Shown: in pieces, positions 1 through 9,799 of the stretch
Layout of the letters: each line of letters opens with the position of its first letter
Numbering within the stretch: the first letter of the stretch is position 1
NCBI RefSeq assembly: GCF_001612825.1
Contig: NZ_BDBE01000030.1
Coordinates: forward strand, 310,001-374,000
Length of the DNA: 64,000 bases
Source of the DNA: Nocardia caishijiensis NBRC 108228
GTDB taxonomy: Bacteria; Actinomycetota; Actinomycetes; Mycobacteriales; Mycobacteriaceae
Direction of reading: 5' to 3'
The notes under the pieces: generated by a model
Told to the model about the DNA's origin: nothing
Seen by the model: only the letters and a program-made list of their open reading frames with translations
Databases searched by the model: none
Made by a program: the position numbers and the translations under genes

Positions 1-960
1 GCCACGGTGTCGGTGAGCAGTTCGTTCCAGCGTTCGACGAACTGATCGATACCGAAATGGGTTTGCGCCCACTGCCGGGCGGCCTTGCCGGTGAGCTGGG
101 CCAGATCCGGTTCGGCCACGAAACGGTGCAGTGCGGTGGCCAGGGCCGACACATCGGTGGACACCACCCCGGCCTCGGGCGGGATCGCGGCGGCCGCCTC
201 GGTGGTGGCCACGGCGACGACCGGCATCCCCAGATGCATGGCCTCGAGTACCGACAGGCCGAGCGAGGTCCAGCGTGGGGTGTGGACGAATACGCGGCGG
301 CGGGCGACTTCGACGTGGAGTCGGTCCTGTCGCAGGTCGCCGTGCCCGCAGACGCGGTCGTGAGGTCGATCGAGGGCGGTGTGGACGTGGTCGGTTTCCA
401 TGCCGAACACGTCTATCGGGGTGGTGTCGGAGAGTTCGGCGAGCAGGTCGGTGCCGGTGACCCGCCAGCGGCGCACCGGTTCGTTGACGATCGTCGCGGC
501 CCGTTCGAGTTCGCCGGTGTAGAGGGGGCCGGGATCGAGGACGCCGTGCGGGACGACGCGCACCCTGGTGTGCCCGTTGTCCCACATCAACCGGTTGAAC
601 TCGGTGACATGGACGAGCGTCAGATCGTCGCGGTCGGCCATCGGATGCCGGGTCGTCGCGGCGTGCCCGGACGGGGTGTTGTGCTCGACGTAGATCATCG
701 GGACGTCGACACCGGGGGTGCGGCCGAGCCAGCGCTGGGCCAGTTCCAGTTCGCGGGGGCGTTGGATCACCACGACATCCACGTGTTCGTCGGCGAGCGC
801 CTCGGGGGTATCTCTTCGGCGGCGACCGGCCACGGTCGTCCGCAGCGGCCGAGGGCCCACCCGCCCCAGCGTGGGTCGTGCGGAATCAGGTAGCGGTGGG
901 TCCCTGGACGAACGAGCTCATCCAGGACCCGTGCACGTGCCAGGCCAGGATCGTCGTCAT
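1..960 (-). CDS. GT-B glycosyltransferase, 3' end beyond window, two apparent frameshifts
   Basis: Starts at ATG 960, overlapping the SDR stop by four bases (ATGA), and runs off the window at its C-terminal end. The N-terminus reads MTTILAWHVHGSWM and the C-terminal part has the GT-B donor-site pattern EAMHLGMPVVAV. It should transfer a sugar from a nucleotide donor in the cytoplasm; donor and acceptor are unknown. The frame breaks twice, at G runs 898-900 and 804-808; restoring one base in each gives a continuous protein. Both breaks are single-base losses in homopolymers, so sequencing error is likelier than decay. It is the last gene of an operon with the upstream SDR and the glycosyltransferase at 1686-2893. 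Confidence 0.7.
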
Positions 961-1658
961 GGCCACGACGGCTCCGTCGACGGGCACACCATGAGTTCGC
1001 GTACCTGGCAGCCCGGTGGTTGGGAGAGCGCGAAGACGACCGCGGCGGCGACGTCTTCGGGGCGGTTGAGTTTCGCGTCGGCCGGTGGCTGGTACTGCGG
1101 GGTCCGGTCGTCGAAGAACGCGGTGTCCATGCCGCCGGGCACCAGCAGCGTGACACCGACCTCGCCCGCGGTTTCGGCGGCCAGGGCGCGGGTGAAGCCG
1201 ACGACCCCGAATTTCGACGCGCAATAGGCGGTGGCGTCGGGCAACGCCCGCATGCCGAGGGTGGAAGCGCAGGTGACGACGGTGCCCCGGCTCGCACGCA
1301 GGGCGGGCAGTGCCGCGCGGACGACCGCGGCGGTGCCGAACAGATTCACCTTGACCACATTCTCCCACTTGTCGGCCGATACACCGTCGAGCGGACCGCA
1401 GGCGTCGGTCCCCGCGGCGGTGAACACCGCGTCGAGGCGGCCACCGGTGCGGCGGAGTACGCGTTCGACGGCGACCGTCGCCGCGTCGGTGTCGGCGAGA
1501 TCTGTTTGCTCCCAGTCGATTCCGTCGGCGGGGGCGTTGCGGTCGAGTACGACGGGGGTGCCGCCCGCGGCGCGGATCGCGGCGACGGTCGCGGCGCCGA
1601 GACCTGAGGATCCGCCGGTGACGAGGACGGTGCCGAGCGGGCGTGTTGTCGGATTCAC
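957..1658 (-). CDS. Short-chain dehydrogenase/reductase
   Basis: A 233-residue classical SDR. The Rossmann motif TGGSSGLG is near residues 14-21 and the catalytic YCASK near residue 145. The GTG start at 1658 is chosen because AAGGAG lies about nine bases upstream. It oxidises or reduces a hydroxyl or keto group with NAD(P); the substrate cannot be read from sequence. It sits 27 bases after one glycosyltransferase and overlaps the next by four bases, so it probably modifies a sugar or lipid acceptor in the same glycan pathway. The frame is intact, unlike its neighbours. Confidence 0.85.
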   Translation of the reverse strand: MNPTTRPLGTVLVTGGSSGLGAATVAAIRAAGGTPVVLDRNAPADGIDWEQTDLADTDAATVAVERVLRRTGGRLDAVFTAAGTDACGPLDGVSADKWENVVKVNLFGTAAVVRAALPALRASRGTVVTCASTLGMRALPDATAYCASKFGVVGFTRALAAETAGEVGVTLLVPGGMDTAFFDDRTPQYQPPADAKLNRPEDVAAAVVFALSQPPGCQVRELMVCPSTEPSWP

Positions 1659-1685
1659 GGGGATGGAACTCCTTTCAACGCGGGG

Positions 1686-2893
1686 TCATGCCGACATCGC
1701 GGCCCGGTCGACGCGGCGCGCGGATACCTTGCGGTAGGCGGTGAGGGTTCGGGTGGCGACCCGCTCCCAGGAGTAGGTGTTCTCGGCTCGGCGGCGGCCG
1801 GCCGTGCCTCGGGTGGCGGCCAGTCGCGGGTTGTCGAGCAGTGGGCGGATCGCGGCGGCCAGGACCTCGGGGGAGTTGGGTGGCACCAGGGCGCCGGTGG
1901 CATCGTCGACGACGGTGTCGAGCATGCCGCCGACAGCGGTGGCGACCACGGGTCGCGCGCAGCCCATCGCCTCGAGCGGCATGATGCCGAACGGTTCGTA
2001 CCAGGGTGTGCAGGCCACGACGTCGGCGGAACGGATCAATTCGGGCATGGCGGTGTGCTCGACCGAACCGCGCAGGTGCACACGGTCGCCGACGCCGACG
2101 CGTTGCGCGCAGCCGCGCAGCCGCCGCGCCTCGGCATGGGGTCTGCCCTTGTCGTCGGCGCCGCCGACGACGACCAGTTCGGTGTCGGGTAACTCGCGTA
2201 GGGCGGCGATGGCCAGGTCGTAGCCTTTGCGCGGCACCATCCGCCCGACCGACAGGATGCGGTGCGGTGCGCCGCGTTCGGCGACCGGGCCGTCGGGGTG
2301 AACAGATCCAGGTCGACACCGCACGGAACCACCGACACGTGATGCGGTGGCACACCCATCTTGCTCAGTTCGCCGACCTCGTCGGAGCAGGTGGCGATGA
2401 CCCGCGCCGACCGCGACGCGACCAGGCGTTCGATGCGGATGCGGGCGGGTGGGCTGGTGTCGGCGCGGCCCTGGTACCGGTGTTTGACGGTGCCGAGCGC
2501 GTGGAAGGTGACCAGGACGGGGATGCCGGTGCCGTGGGCGGCGAGTTCGGCGGCCATCCCCGACATCCAGAAGTGGGCGTGCACCACGTCGGGGTGTTCG
2601 CGGGCCCAGTCGTCGCGCAGAAACGCCGCGAATTCGCCCAGGTGCGGCAGGATTTCGTCCTTGGGGATCGGACGTGGAGGGCCCGCGGGGACGTGGACGA
2701 CGCGGTAGCCGTCGTCGGTGTGGACGGTGCGCTCATCGTAGGTGCCGTCGTGCCTGGTGTAGACGATCACGTCGTGCCCGCCCCGGGCGAGAGTGGCCGA
2801 GAGGGCGGCGACGTGGACGTTCTGGCCCCCGGCATCGGTGCCACCCAGCGGCGCCAGCGGACTCGCGTGTTCGGAAATCATGGCGATCTTCAA
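1686..2893 (-). CDS. GT4-type glycosyltransferase, one apparent frameshift
   Basis: TTG start at 2893 (LKIAMISEHASPLA) with GGAG six bases upstream; an ATG four codons in is the alternative. The N-domain has the glycine-rich acceptor loop GGTDAGGQNVHV and HAHFWMSG; the C-domain has SVGRMVPRKGYD and EPFGIMPLEAMG, typical of retaining GT4 enzymes of the MshA/sucrose-synthase type. About 402 residues if one base is restored in the G run 2295-2298, which joins PCGVDLDLFTP to the downstream half. Heads an operon with the SDR and a second glycosyltransferase, and is divergent from the GT9 gene across 207 bases that probably hold both promoters. Confidence 0.8.
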
Positions 2894-3100
2894 CGCGGAC
2901 TCCGTTCGTCGGGCGAGCGGCGGCCGGGAAGTGCACCGCCTTGCGGGGCTGACCGGTTTCTCGCTGTGCGCTATGCCCTGCGAAGACCAGCCCAAACAGC
3001 GGCATGCCGGATTCGCCGCCGCTGTTTCAGGGCGGGGCGGCGGGGTACTGCGGCCGAAGCGATCACCGCCACCGAGGAACGTCGGGTAAGGAGTGCCGAG

Positions 3101-4261
3101 ATGACGACCGTGTCCGGCGAGAGCGTTTTCGGGCCGATCGCACCGCCGTTCCCGGAGGTCGAACGCATCGTGGTACTCCGTGGCGGCGGTCTTGGCGACC
3201 TGTTGCTCGCCCTGCCCGCGATCCAGGCGTTGGGCGCGGCCTACCCGTCGGCACGGATCACCCTGTTCGGTTCGGCGCTGCATGCCGCGCTGCTGCGATC
3301 ACGGCCGGGGCCGGTGCACGACGTCCGGGTGCTGCCACCACCGAACTCACCCGCCGAGGACGCGCTGCTCGACGAAACCGCGAGGGAGCGTGTCGATCTC
3401 GGGGTTCAGCTGCACGGCGGTGGGGCCTGGTCGAACCGGTTCCTTCGTCGCACGGGAGCTCGGTGGACGGTCGGTTCCCGGGCCGACGGGGCGATCGGGC
3501 TGACCAGGACCACCCCGTTCCGGTACTACCAGCACGAGATGATCCGTGCGCTCGAAGTGGTCGGGTTGGCCGGGGCCGCGCCGGTCACGCTCGAACCGAG
3601 GATCACCGTCACCGCCGACGACGAGGCCGCGGGCGAACGTCTCGTCGGGTCGGCGTCGGGTCCGGTGGTGACCGTGCACCCGTCGGCGACCGACCCTCGA
3701 AGGCGCTGGCCCGCAAGCAAATTCGCCGAAGTCATCGAGCATTGTGTACGGGCAGGGGCCGATGTCGAGGTGATCGGTGCCAACGACGACCGTCCGCTGT
3801 TGCGCGAAATCCTCGACCGGGTGGGCGGTTGCGACACCCGCCGCGTGCACTGCCTCGTCGATGCCGACATGACCGAACTGTGCGGGTTGCTCACGCGCAC
3901 CACGGTTTTCGTCGGCAACGACAGTGGGCCACGGCACCTGGCCAAAGCGCTCTGCATCCCGACGGTCGGGATCTTCTGGATCGGCAATCTCGTCAACGCC
4001 GGTCCGCTCAATCGGGCCAACGATCGGGTGCTGACCGCCTGGACCACCCGCTGCCAGCTCTGTGGGGCCACCCTCACCGACGAGGGCGCCCCGCGCTGCG
4101 AGCACGACAACTCGATCGTCGCCTCGGTCACCGTCGAGGATGTGTGCCGTGAGGTGGACGAACTCCTCACCGCCGCCACCGTGGTCACTTCGCTGCGGCC
4201 GGAACGTCGCTGGCGTGCGGCGATCAGCCTGGACGCCACGGTCGGCGACCGTCGGCGATGA
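3101..4261 (+). CDS. GT9 (ADP-heptose:LPS heptosyltransferase-like) glycosyltransferase
   Basis: 386 residues from ATG 3101, with AAGGAG eight bases upstream. GT9 hallmarks are RGGGLGDLLLALPA near residues 26-39, HPSATDPRRRWP near 192 and FVGNDSGPRHLAKAL near 268. The family transfers heptose from ADP-heptose in LPS-making bacteria; actinobacterial members act on other glycans. A C-terminal Cys cluster (RCQLCGAT, then C-E-H) is also visible. It converges with an HldE-like gene 16 bases away, which supports an activated-heptose donor. The real acceptor is unknown. Confidence 0.85.
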   Translation: MTTVSGESVFGPIAPPFPEVERIVVLRGGGLGDLLLALPAIQALGAAYPSARITLFGSALHAALLRSRPGPVHDVRVLPPPNSPAEDALLDETARERVDLGVQLHGGGAWSNRFLRRTGARWTVGSRADGAIGLTRTTPFRYYQHEMIRALEVVGLAGAAPVTLEPRITVTADDEAAGERLVGSASGPVVTVHPSATDPRRRWPASKFAEVIEHCVRAGADVEVIGANDDRPLLREILDRVGGCDTRRVHCLVDADMTELCGLLTRTTVFVGNDSGPRHLAKALCIPTVGIFWIGNLVNAGPLNRANDRVLTAWTTRCQLCGATLTDEGAPRCEHDNSIVASVTVEDVCREVDELLTAATVVTSLRPERRWRAAISLDATVGDRRR

Positions 4262-4277
4262 TGCCGAGCCGACCGAC

Positions 4278-5761
4278 TCACCGTTCCCCGACGCGGCCGC
4301 GGATTCGGTCGATCATCGTGGTCGTCGAATGGTCGGCCAGGTAGTCCAGAACCCGGACCTGCCCGCCGTATTCCGTGACCACCGCGGTCTCGGGCAGCAT
4401 CTCGGGGCTGTAGTCGCCGCCCTTGACATAGAGCTGGGGCTCGGTGGCGCGCAACAGTTCGGCGGGGGTGTCCTCGTCGAAGACGGTCACGTGGTCCACA
4501 CAGCTCAGGGCAGCCAGCACCGCACACCGGTCGCCCGCGGTGTTCACCGGTCGTTCGGGGCCCTTGAGGCTGCGCACGCTGCTGTCGGAGTTCACCGCGA
4601 CCACCAGGATGTCGCCGAGGTTCTTGGCCTCGTTGAGGCAGGCGATGTGACCGGCGTGCAGCACGTCGAAGCAACCGTTGGTGAACACCACCCGCGCACC
4701 CGAGGCCCGCTCGCGGCGCACCGTCGCGACGAACTGATCGCGCGAGAGCACCCCGGAGCCCTCGCCGCCGAGGCGGGCGCGCAGCTCGGGACAGCGGCAC
4801 ACCGAGGTGCCGGGACTGCGCAGCACCACATCGGCGGCCGCCTGGGCGAACTCGACCGCGCCGGTCAGCGGCATCGCGTCGAGGACGGCGGCGGTGAGGG
4901 CGGCGACGAAGGTGTCACCGGCACCGGCGCAGCGGTTCTCCGGCACCGCGACCGCCCAGGTGCGGTGCGCGGGCTTGCCGTCCACGAGCAGCACGGTGCC
5001 GTCCTTGTCGAGGGTCACCACCACCGCGCCCGCCCCGGTGCGGGCCATGAGCTCGGCACGGTGGTCGACGAACGACCCCGCACGGTCGGTGCCGACACTC
5101 GTGTCGAGCAGCGCCGCCGCCTCCTCGGCGTTGGGAGTCACCAGATCGGGGCGCAGTGACTGCCAGCGGGCCGGTGCGTGTGCGTCGAGCACCAGCAGGG
5201 GAGGCTGTCGCGGCGGGCGCACAGCGCGGCACGGACGGTGTCGTCGAGGGTGGCGCCGTAATCGCAGATCAGCAGGGCGTCGGCGTCGGCGAGGGCGGTG
5301 TCGAGCGCGGCGAGCAGGGCGGTGGTGTCGGTGGGTGCCGTGGCGCGGTCCTCGTCGTAGCGCAGCAGGATCTGCTCGTCGGCCAGCACCCGCACCTTCA
5401 GCTCGGTGTGCCGGGCGGGGTCGGCGAGCAGGGTGTCGGTGTCCACGCCCGCGTGACGTAGCGAATCGCGCAGCGTGGCACCCGCTTCGTCGTCGCCGAC
5501 CGCGGCGACCAGCCGCACTCGGGCGCCGAGGGCGGCGAGGTTGACCACCGTATTCGCCGCCGCACCAGGCACTTTCGCGGTGTCGGCGACATCGACCACC
5601 GGCACCGGGCCTTCCCGGCACAACCGGTGACAGCGACCCCACTTCCACACGTCGAGCACCGCGTCACCGAGCACGACGACGCGGGGGCGGCGCGCGGCGA
5701 CGTGATCGACGGATTCGGGGCCGGGCCCACGGAAGCTCGGATCGATCTGGTCGAACGGCAT
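4278..5761 (-). CDS. hldE: Bifunctional heptose-7-P kinase / heptose-1-P adenylyltransferase-like, one apparent frameshift
   Basis: The ATG at 5761 follows GGGAGGACGCTC. The N-terminal ribokinase-type domain has GDAVLDVWKWG and the catalytic GAGDTFVAAL near residue 280. The C-terminal nucleotidyltransferase domain has TNGCFDVLHAGH, with the HxGH motif, near residue 360. This is the HldE order: phosphorylation at C1, then adenylylation to ADP-heptose. The frame breaks at the G run 5198-5201 (coding CTCCCCTGC); one added C restores about 494 residues and joins CARRDSLP to LLVLDAHA. Adjacent to GT9 and GT4 genes. No gmhA or gmhB is visible in the window. Confidence 0.82.
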
Positions 5762-5898
5762 GAGCGTCCTCCCTCGGACGGTGGTCGTCGACGAGGCGAT
5801 TCCACGTGCGCGGCGCGTCAAACAGATCGGGTCGGAGCGGTGTCGGCGGCGCGGGCGCGGGTAATGGCCAGGGTGCGAACCGAGCCGAGGAGGGTGCG

Positions 5899-6981
5899 AT
5901 GCGGGTGGTCGTGGTTGGCGCGACGGGCAATGTCGGCACCGCGGTGGTCGAGGCACTGACCGCCACACCGGCGGTGACGTCGGTGCTGGGAATGGCGCGA
6001 CGCAGACCCGAGCGTGGGCTCGGCGGCGTCGACTGGGTCGGCGCCGATGTCCGCGATGCCGACCTGGTCTCGCTGTTCCTCGGTGCCGACGCCGTGGTGC
6101 ACCTGGCCTGGGTGTTCCAGCCGACGCACCGACCGCTCGATACCTGGCACACCAATGTCGACGGCACCGAGCGGGTGCTCGCCGCCGTCGCCGAGGCCGA
6201 GGTCCCCGCCGTGATCTGCGCCTCCTCGGTCGGTGCGTACGCACCGCGCGACGACGACGAACCCGTCACCGAGAACTGGGCGACCGAAGGCTGGCCCGCC
6301 GCCGCGTACATGGCCGAGAAGTCGTATGTCGAGCGGTTGCTCGACATCTTCGAACGCGACAACCCCGACGTCCGAGTGGTGCGGATGCGTCCGGCGTTCA
6401 CCTTCCAATACGCCTCGGCCAGCTCACAGCGTCGTCTGTTCGCCGGGCCGCTGCTGCCCAACCCGTTGCTGCGACCCGGTGTGCTGCCCGTGCTGCCGTA
6501 CCCGTGGGGGCTGCGGTTCCAGGCGCTGCACAGCAGCGATGTGGGGCGCGCCTACGCCCTGGCGGTGACCGAGCAGGTGCGGGGCGCGTTCAATCTGGCC
6601 GCCGACGATGTCATCGACCGTGCCGCGCTCACCCGCATCCTGCGCACCAGAACGTTCCCCGTCCCACCCCGCGTTGTGAAAGCCGTGCTCACCCTCGGCT
6701 GGTGGTTTCGCTTGGTCCCGGCCACCCCGGAACTGTTCGACGCGATGATGCACCTCCCGCTGCTCGACACCACCCGGGCCCGCACCGAACTCGGATGGGC
6801 ACCGAGGATCAGCGCCGCCGACGCCCTCACCGAGGTGCTGCACGGATTCGGCGACGGGGCGGGCGGTGACACCCCACCGCTGGCCGCCGACGCGGGCGGC
6901 ACCCTGCGCTACCGCGAGTTCGCCTCCGGCGTCGGCGGACACGACCCGGTCGACCAGCTCACCCGCCACGCGCACCGCTGA
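5899..6981 (+). CDS. NAD-dependent epimerase/dehydratase family protein (extended SDR)
   Basis: 360 residues; the ATG at 5899 is preceded by GAGGAGGG. The N-terminus MRVVVVGATGNVG is an extended-SDR Rossmann loop, with YMAEK (YxxxK) near residues 138-142. The family covers sugar epimerases/dehydratases and steroid- or lipid-type reductases; sequence alone does not decide between them. It stands alone on this strand, divergent from the hldE-like gene and converging with an alcohol dehydrogenase three bases beyond its stop. Confidence 0.8.
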   Translation: MRVVVVGATGNVGTAVVEALTATPAVTSVLGMARRRPERGLGGVDWVGADVRDADLVSLFLGADAVVHLAWVFQPTHRPLDTWHTNVDGTERVLAAVAEAEVPAVICASSVGAYAPRDDDEPVTENWATEGWPAAAYMAEKSYVERLLDIFERDNPDVRVVRMRPAFTFQYASASSQRRLFAGPLLPNPLLRPGVLPVLPYPWGLRFQALHSSDVGRAYALAVTEQVRGAFNLAADDVIDRAALTRILRTRTFPVPPRVVKAVLTLGWWFRLVPATPELFDAMMHLPLLDTTRARTELGWAPRISAADALTEVLHGFGDGAGGDTPPLAADAGGTLRYREFASGVGGHDPVDQLTRHAHR

Positions 6982-6984
6982 CGT

Positions 6985-8152
6985 TCACGGCCGAAAGACC
7001 GCGCGCACGCAATCGCTCTTGTCGTTCTTGAAGATGTCGTAGCCGGTGACCGCCTCCGCCAAGGGCAGGTCGTGGGTGATCAGGTACGAGGGTCCAGCTG
7101 TCCGCTGGTGATGAAATCGAACATGCGGGCCACGTCGCGCTGCCCGGACTGTTGGGCCGTGCGCAAGGTGAGCCCTTGTTGGTGAGCACACCCATCGGGA
7201 ATTTGTCGGTGACGCCGTACACACCGAGCACCGACACCACCCCCGTCTTGCGGCACGCCATGATCGCCTCACGCAACGCGGTGGCCCGGTCGGTTTCCAG
7301 GCGCAACAGTTGCTTGGCCCGATCGTAGAGGTGCTGGACGCCGGTGCCGTTGGCTTCCATCCCGACCGCGTCGATGCACGCGTCGGGGCCTCGACCGCCG
7401 GTCATCTCGCGCAGCGTCGCGGGCACGCTGTCGACAGCGGTGTAGTCGACGGTCTCGGCGCCCGCGTGGCGGCGGGCCAGGTCGAGACGTTCGGGGACAC
7501 GGTCGATCACGATCACCCGGCCCGCGCCGAGCAGGCGGCTGGTGTGGGCGGCCATCAACCCGACGCCACCGCTGCCCCAGACCGCGACGGTGTCGCCGGG
7601 GGAGATGTCGCAGAAGTCGGCGCCCATCAGCCCGGTCGGCAGCGCGTCGGAACAGAACAGGGCCTGCTCGTCGGTGATCGACTCGGGAATCGGGAAACAG
7701 TTCACCTCGCCGAAAGGCACCCGGATGTATTCGGCGTGCGAGCCCTGATAGCCGCCGAAGGGATGGGTGTAGCCGTAGATCCCGCCCGACGGGAAACCCA
7801 GGATCGGTTGTTGCAGTGCGGCGTTCGGGTTGGTGGTGTCGCAGGCGGAAAAGTGTCGTGTCCCGCAGTACCAGCACGCGCCGCAGCCGATGAACGACGG
7901 AACGACCACCCGGTCACCGACGGCGATCCGCGCCACCTCGCTGCCGATCTCGAGCACCTCGCCCATGAACTCGTGCCCGATCACATCGCCTTCGCGCATG
8001 CCGGGCAGGTAGCCGTCGATGAAATGCAGATCCGAACCGCAGGTGGTGCTCAACCGAACCGCGACGATCACATCGTGCGGATTCACCAGGCGGGGGTCGG
8101 GCACCGTCTCCACGGCCAGGTCGTTCACGCCGTTCCAGCACAGTGCGCGCAT
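6985..8152 (-). CDS. Zinc-dependent medium-chain alcohol/formaldehyde-type dehydrogenase, two apparent frameshifts
   Basis: ATG at 8152. Catalytic zinc ligands lie in TTCGSDLHF and GHEFMGE (residues ~36-65), structural-zinc cysteines in CGACWYCGTRHFSAC (~92-106), and the cofactor loop GSGGVG follows. The long insert resembles glutathione-independent formaldehyde dehydrogenase-like enzymes. Two breaks near the C-terminus, at the C run 7173-7175 and the G run 7090-7092, disappear if one base is added to each, giving about 389 residues ending KSDCVRAVFRP. The start overlaps the inferred stop of the SRPBCC gene (TGATG), so the two are co-translated, probably from the SigF-like promoter at 8737-8761. 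Confidence 0.78.
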
Positions 8153-8645
8153 CAGTCTCCTGCTCGCGTCCGCTCGGATTGTGGGTCAGTGTCGGCGCCT
8201 CCCCGGTCTGCAGAATCGCGCGCGCCCGATAGAGGGCGGTGAACGCGGCATGGCCGGTGAGCTGTTTCGGCAGCGGGCTGGTGACGCGGATGGTCACCTC
8301 GGTACCGAGGTCGCCGGGGGCGTCGGCGAAGGTCAGCCGGATCTGGGACCGGCCAGCCGCGTCGCGACCGCCGACGAAGCGGATCTCGCCGGGAGCGCGC
8401 ACCGTGCGACTCACCCACCGCGCGGCGGCGGCGGTGTTTTCCACGAACGACCACGTCAAGCGGTCCGGGGCGGTCGATTCCACGTGGGCGATACCGGCCA
8501 GCGCGGCGGACAGGTTCGCCGGATCGAGCCAGAACTGCTCGACCGTCGCCCGCGGACACGCGATCGTCACCGCGTGCACACTGGCCCCCGCCGTCGGCGC
8601 GACCCGATGCGGCAACTGCCCGAGCCGGTCCTCGACCCAGGTCAC
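8152..8645 (-). CDS. SRPBCC-type (polyketide cyclase-like) protein, one apparent frameshift
   Basis: GTG start at 8645. The body has the SRPBCC/START-like pattern PRATVEQFWLDPANLSAAL, then W-S-F-V-E-N-T-A-A-A-A-R-W and T-E-V-T-I-R-V. The initial frame runs on into the dehydrogenase; adding one base in the C run 8201-8204 instead gives a stop overlapping the dehydrogenase ATG (TGATG), the usual arrangement here, and about 164 residues. The fold binds small hydrophobic ligands and the partner enzyme suggests an accessory role. A 15-codon ORF (8642-8689) with a good GGGAGG ribosome site ends on this start, so either a leader peptide couples translation or another base is missing and the true start is ATG 8689. 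Confidence 0.6.
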
Positions 8646-8689
8646 AGCGCACCGGTTTCCGGCTGCGAATGGTCCCGTTCGACGGTCAT
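8642..8689 (-). CDS. 15-codon leader-like ORF upstream of the SRPBCC gene
   Basis: Reads MTVERDHSQPETGAL then TGA, with GGGAGG five bases before the ATG. The stop overlaps the downstream GTG (GTGA). It could be a real leader or the true N-terminus of the SRPBCC protein split by a missing base in the short G run near 8670. Unresolved. Confidence 0.3.
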   Translation of the reverse strand: MTVERDHSQPETGAL

Positions 8690-8736
8690 CGTGCCTCCCT
8701 GCCGATCAGCGGTGTCGGATCCTGTTCACCGCGCGC

Positions 8737-8761
8737 TTACCCGGCCTCGCCCACCCGAACC
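8737..8761 (-). promoter_or_regulatory. Candidate SigF-type promoter for the SRPBCC-dehydrogenase operon
   Basis: On the minus strand it reads GGTT, 15 bases, GGGTAA, close to the actinobacterial SigF form GTTT-N15/16-GGGTAT and 48 bases before the leader ATG. A pattern match only. Confidence 0.4.
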
Positions 8762-8790
8762 ACCACGACGGAATCGCCTGATCTGGCAGG

Positions 8791-8949
8791 TCAGGGGTGT
8801 TCGGGCGGATAGGTGACCGTCGTTCCGTCGACGCGGGCGAAGGAGGTCAGGTGGTGCTCGGGGGCCCGGGTCGGGGTCATGATGTCGCGGACGTCGACAC
8901 CTCGTACCAGCAGCGCGTCGCCGACCAGGGACTCGGCGGGTCCGGGGTC
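8791..8949 (-). other. Orphan coding-like stretch after the uracil-DNA glycosylase gene
   Basis: Directly after the glycosylase stop, another frame stays open for about 52 codons with strong G/C third positions (ADPGPAESLVGDALL, later HHLTSFARVDGTTV) and ends TGA at 8791. No ATG, GTG or TTG start was found in frame before it; the first internal ATG leaves only 29 codons. It may be the tail of a damaged or mis-sequenced gene. I do not recognise the family. Confidence 0.3.
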
Positions 8950-9715
8950 AGCTGTCGGCGATGGACTTGGCCCGCCGCAGCACCTCTTGCACCATGGCGG
9001 GGGTGAGCATGCCGGTGAAGGTGTTGCGCTGGCTGACGTGGTAGCAGCCGAGCACCGTCACCGTTCGTCCGTCGGGGTGGGTGAGGAGCACCTGCGCGCC
9101 GTGGCCGAAACGGGGACGCGGGCGGGGGATCGTCCACCCGCCCTCGGCGAGCGCGGTGAACAAGGCCTGCCACCCGAACGCCCCGAGCACGACGATCACC
9201 TTCACGGTGTCGGCGAGCAGTTCCAGCTCCCGGCTCAGATACGGCGCGCAGCGCAGTGTTTCGTCACGGGTCGGTTTGTTCTGCGGCGGTGCGCAGTGTA
9301 CGGGGGCGGTGACGCGCAGGTCGATCAGTTCGATTCCGTCGTCGGCCCGCACCGGATGCGCACCGGTCGACAGGCCGACCGCGTGCAGGGCGGCGAACAG
9401 TACGTTGCCGCTCTCGTCACCGGTGAACATGCGTCCGGTCCGGTTGCCGCCGTGGGCGGCCGGTGCCAACCCGACCACGAGGATGCGGGCGTCGTCGGGG
9501 CCGAAACCGGGCACCGGTCTGCCCCAGTAGTCCTCGTCGCGGAAGGCGGCCCGCTTCACCCGCGCCACCTCCTCGCGCCAGGCGACAAGACGTGGGCAGG
9601 CCCGGCACGAGGACACCAGGGCGTCGAGTGCGGCGACAGTGCGCACGGTACCCGCCGCGAGGGGCGCCTGCTCGGGATCGACCTGGGGCGGATCACGCCT
9701 CGATTCGGCGGCCAT
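8948..9715 (-). CDS. udgB: Type 5 uracil-DNA glycosylase (UdgB family)
   Basis: 255 residues from ATG 9715 (GTG 9718 directly precedes it). It excises uracil and some other deaminated bases in DNA repair. The first iron-sulfur cysteines are CRACP near residue 36, followed by the active-site motif GLAPAAHGGNRTGRMFTGD and the C-terminal HVSQRNTF motif seen in UdgB of high-GC actinobacteria. Divergent from the carboxylesterase gene, sharing an 84-base promoter region. No operon partner is evident apart from the orphan stretch behind it. Confidence 0.88.
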   Translation of the reverse strand: MAAESRRDPPQVDPEQAPLAAGTVRTVAALDALVSSCRACPRLVAWREEVARVKRAAFRDEDYWGRPVPGFGPDDARILVVGLAPAAHGGNRTGRMFTGDESGNVLFAALHAVGLSTGAHPVRADDGIELIDLRVTAPVHCAPPQNKPTRDETLRCAPYLSRELELLADTVKVIVVLGAFGWQALFTALAEGGWTIPRPRPRFGHGAQVLLTHPDGRTVTVLGCYHVSQRNTFTGMLTPAMVQEVLRRAKSIADS

Positions 9716-9799
9716 CACCCCATCCTAAGTGGTGGGAATCCGGTGCCGGTCGCACCGAACGACCCACGCGGTACCAGCGGTACCACGTACTGTGAAGGA

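Noticed and set aside
7914..8645. 243-codon reading of the SRPBCC frame through the dehydrogenase start
   Set aside because: The tail is non-homologous Arg/Gly-rich translation; a one-base correction gives a normal stop overlapping the next gene.
8813..9799. In-frame extension upstream of the carboxylesterase ATG
   Set aside because: It covers the uracil-DNA glycosylase gene on the other strand and has no esterase features; ATG 9800 has a ribosome site.
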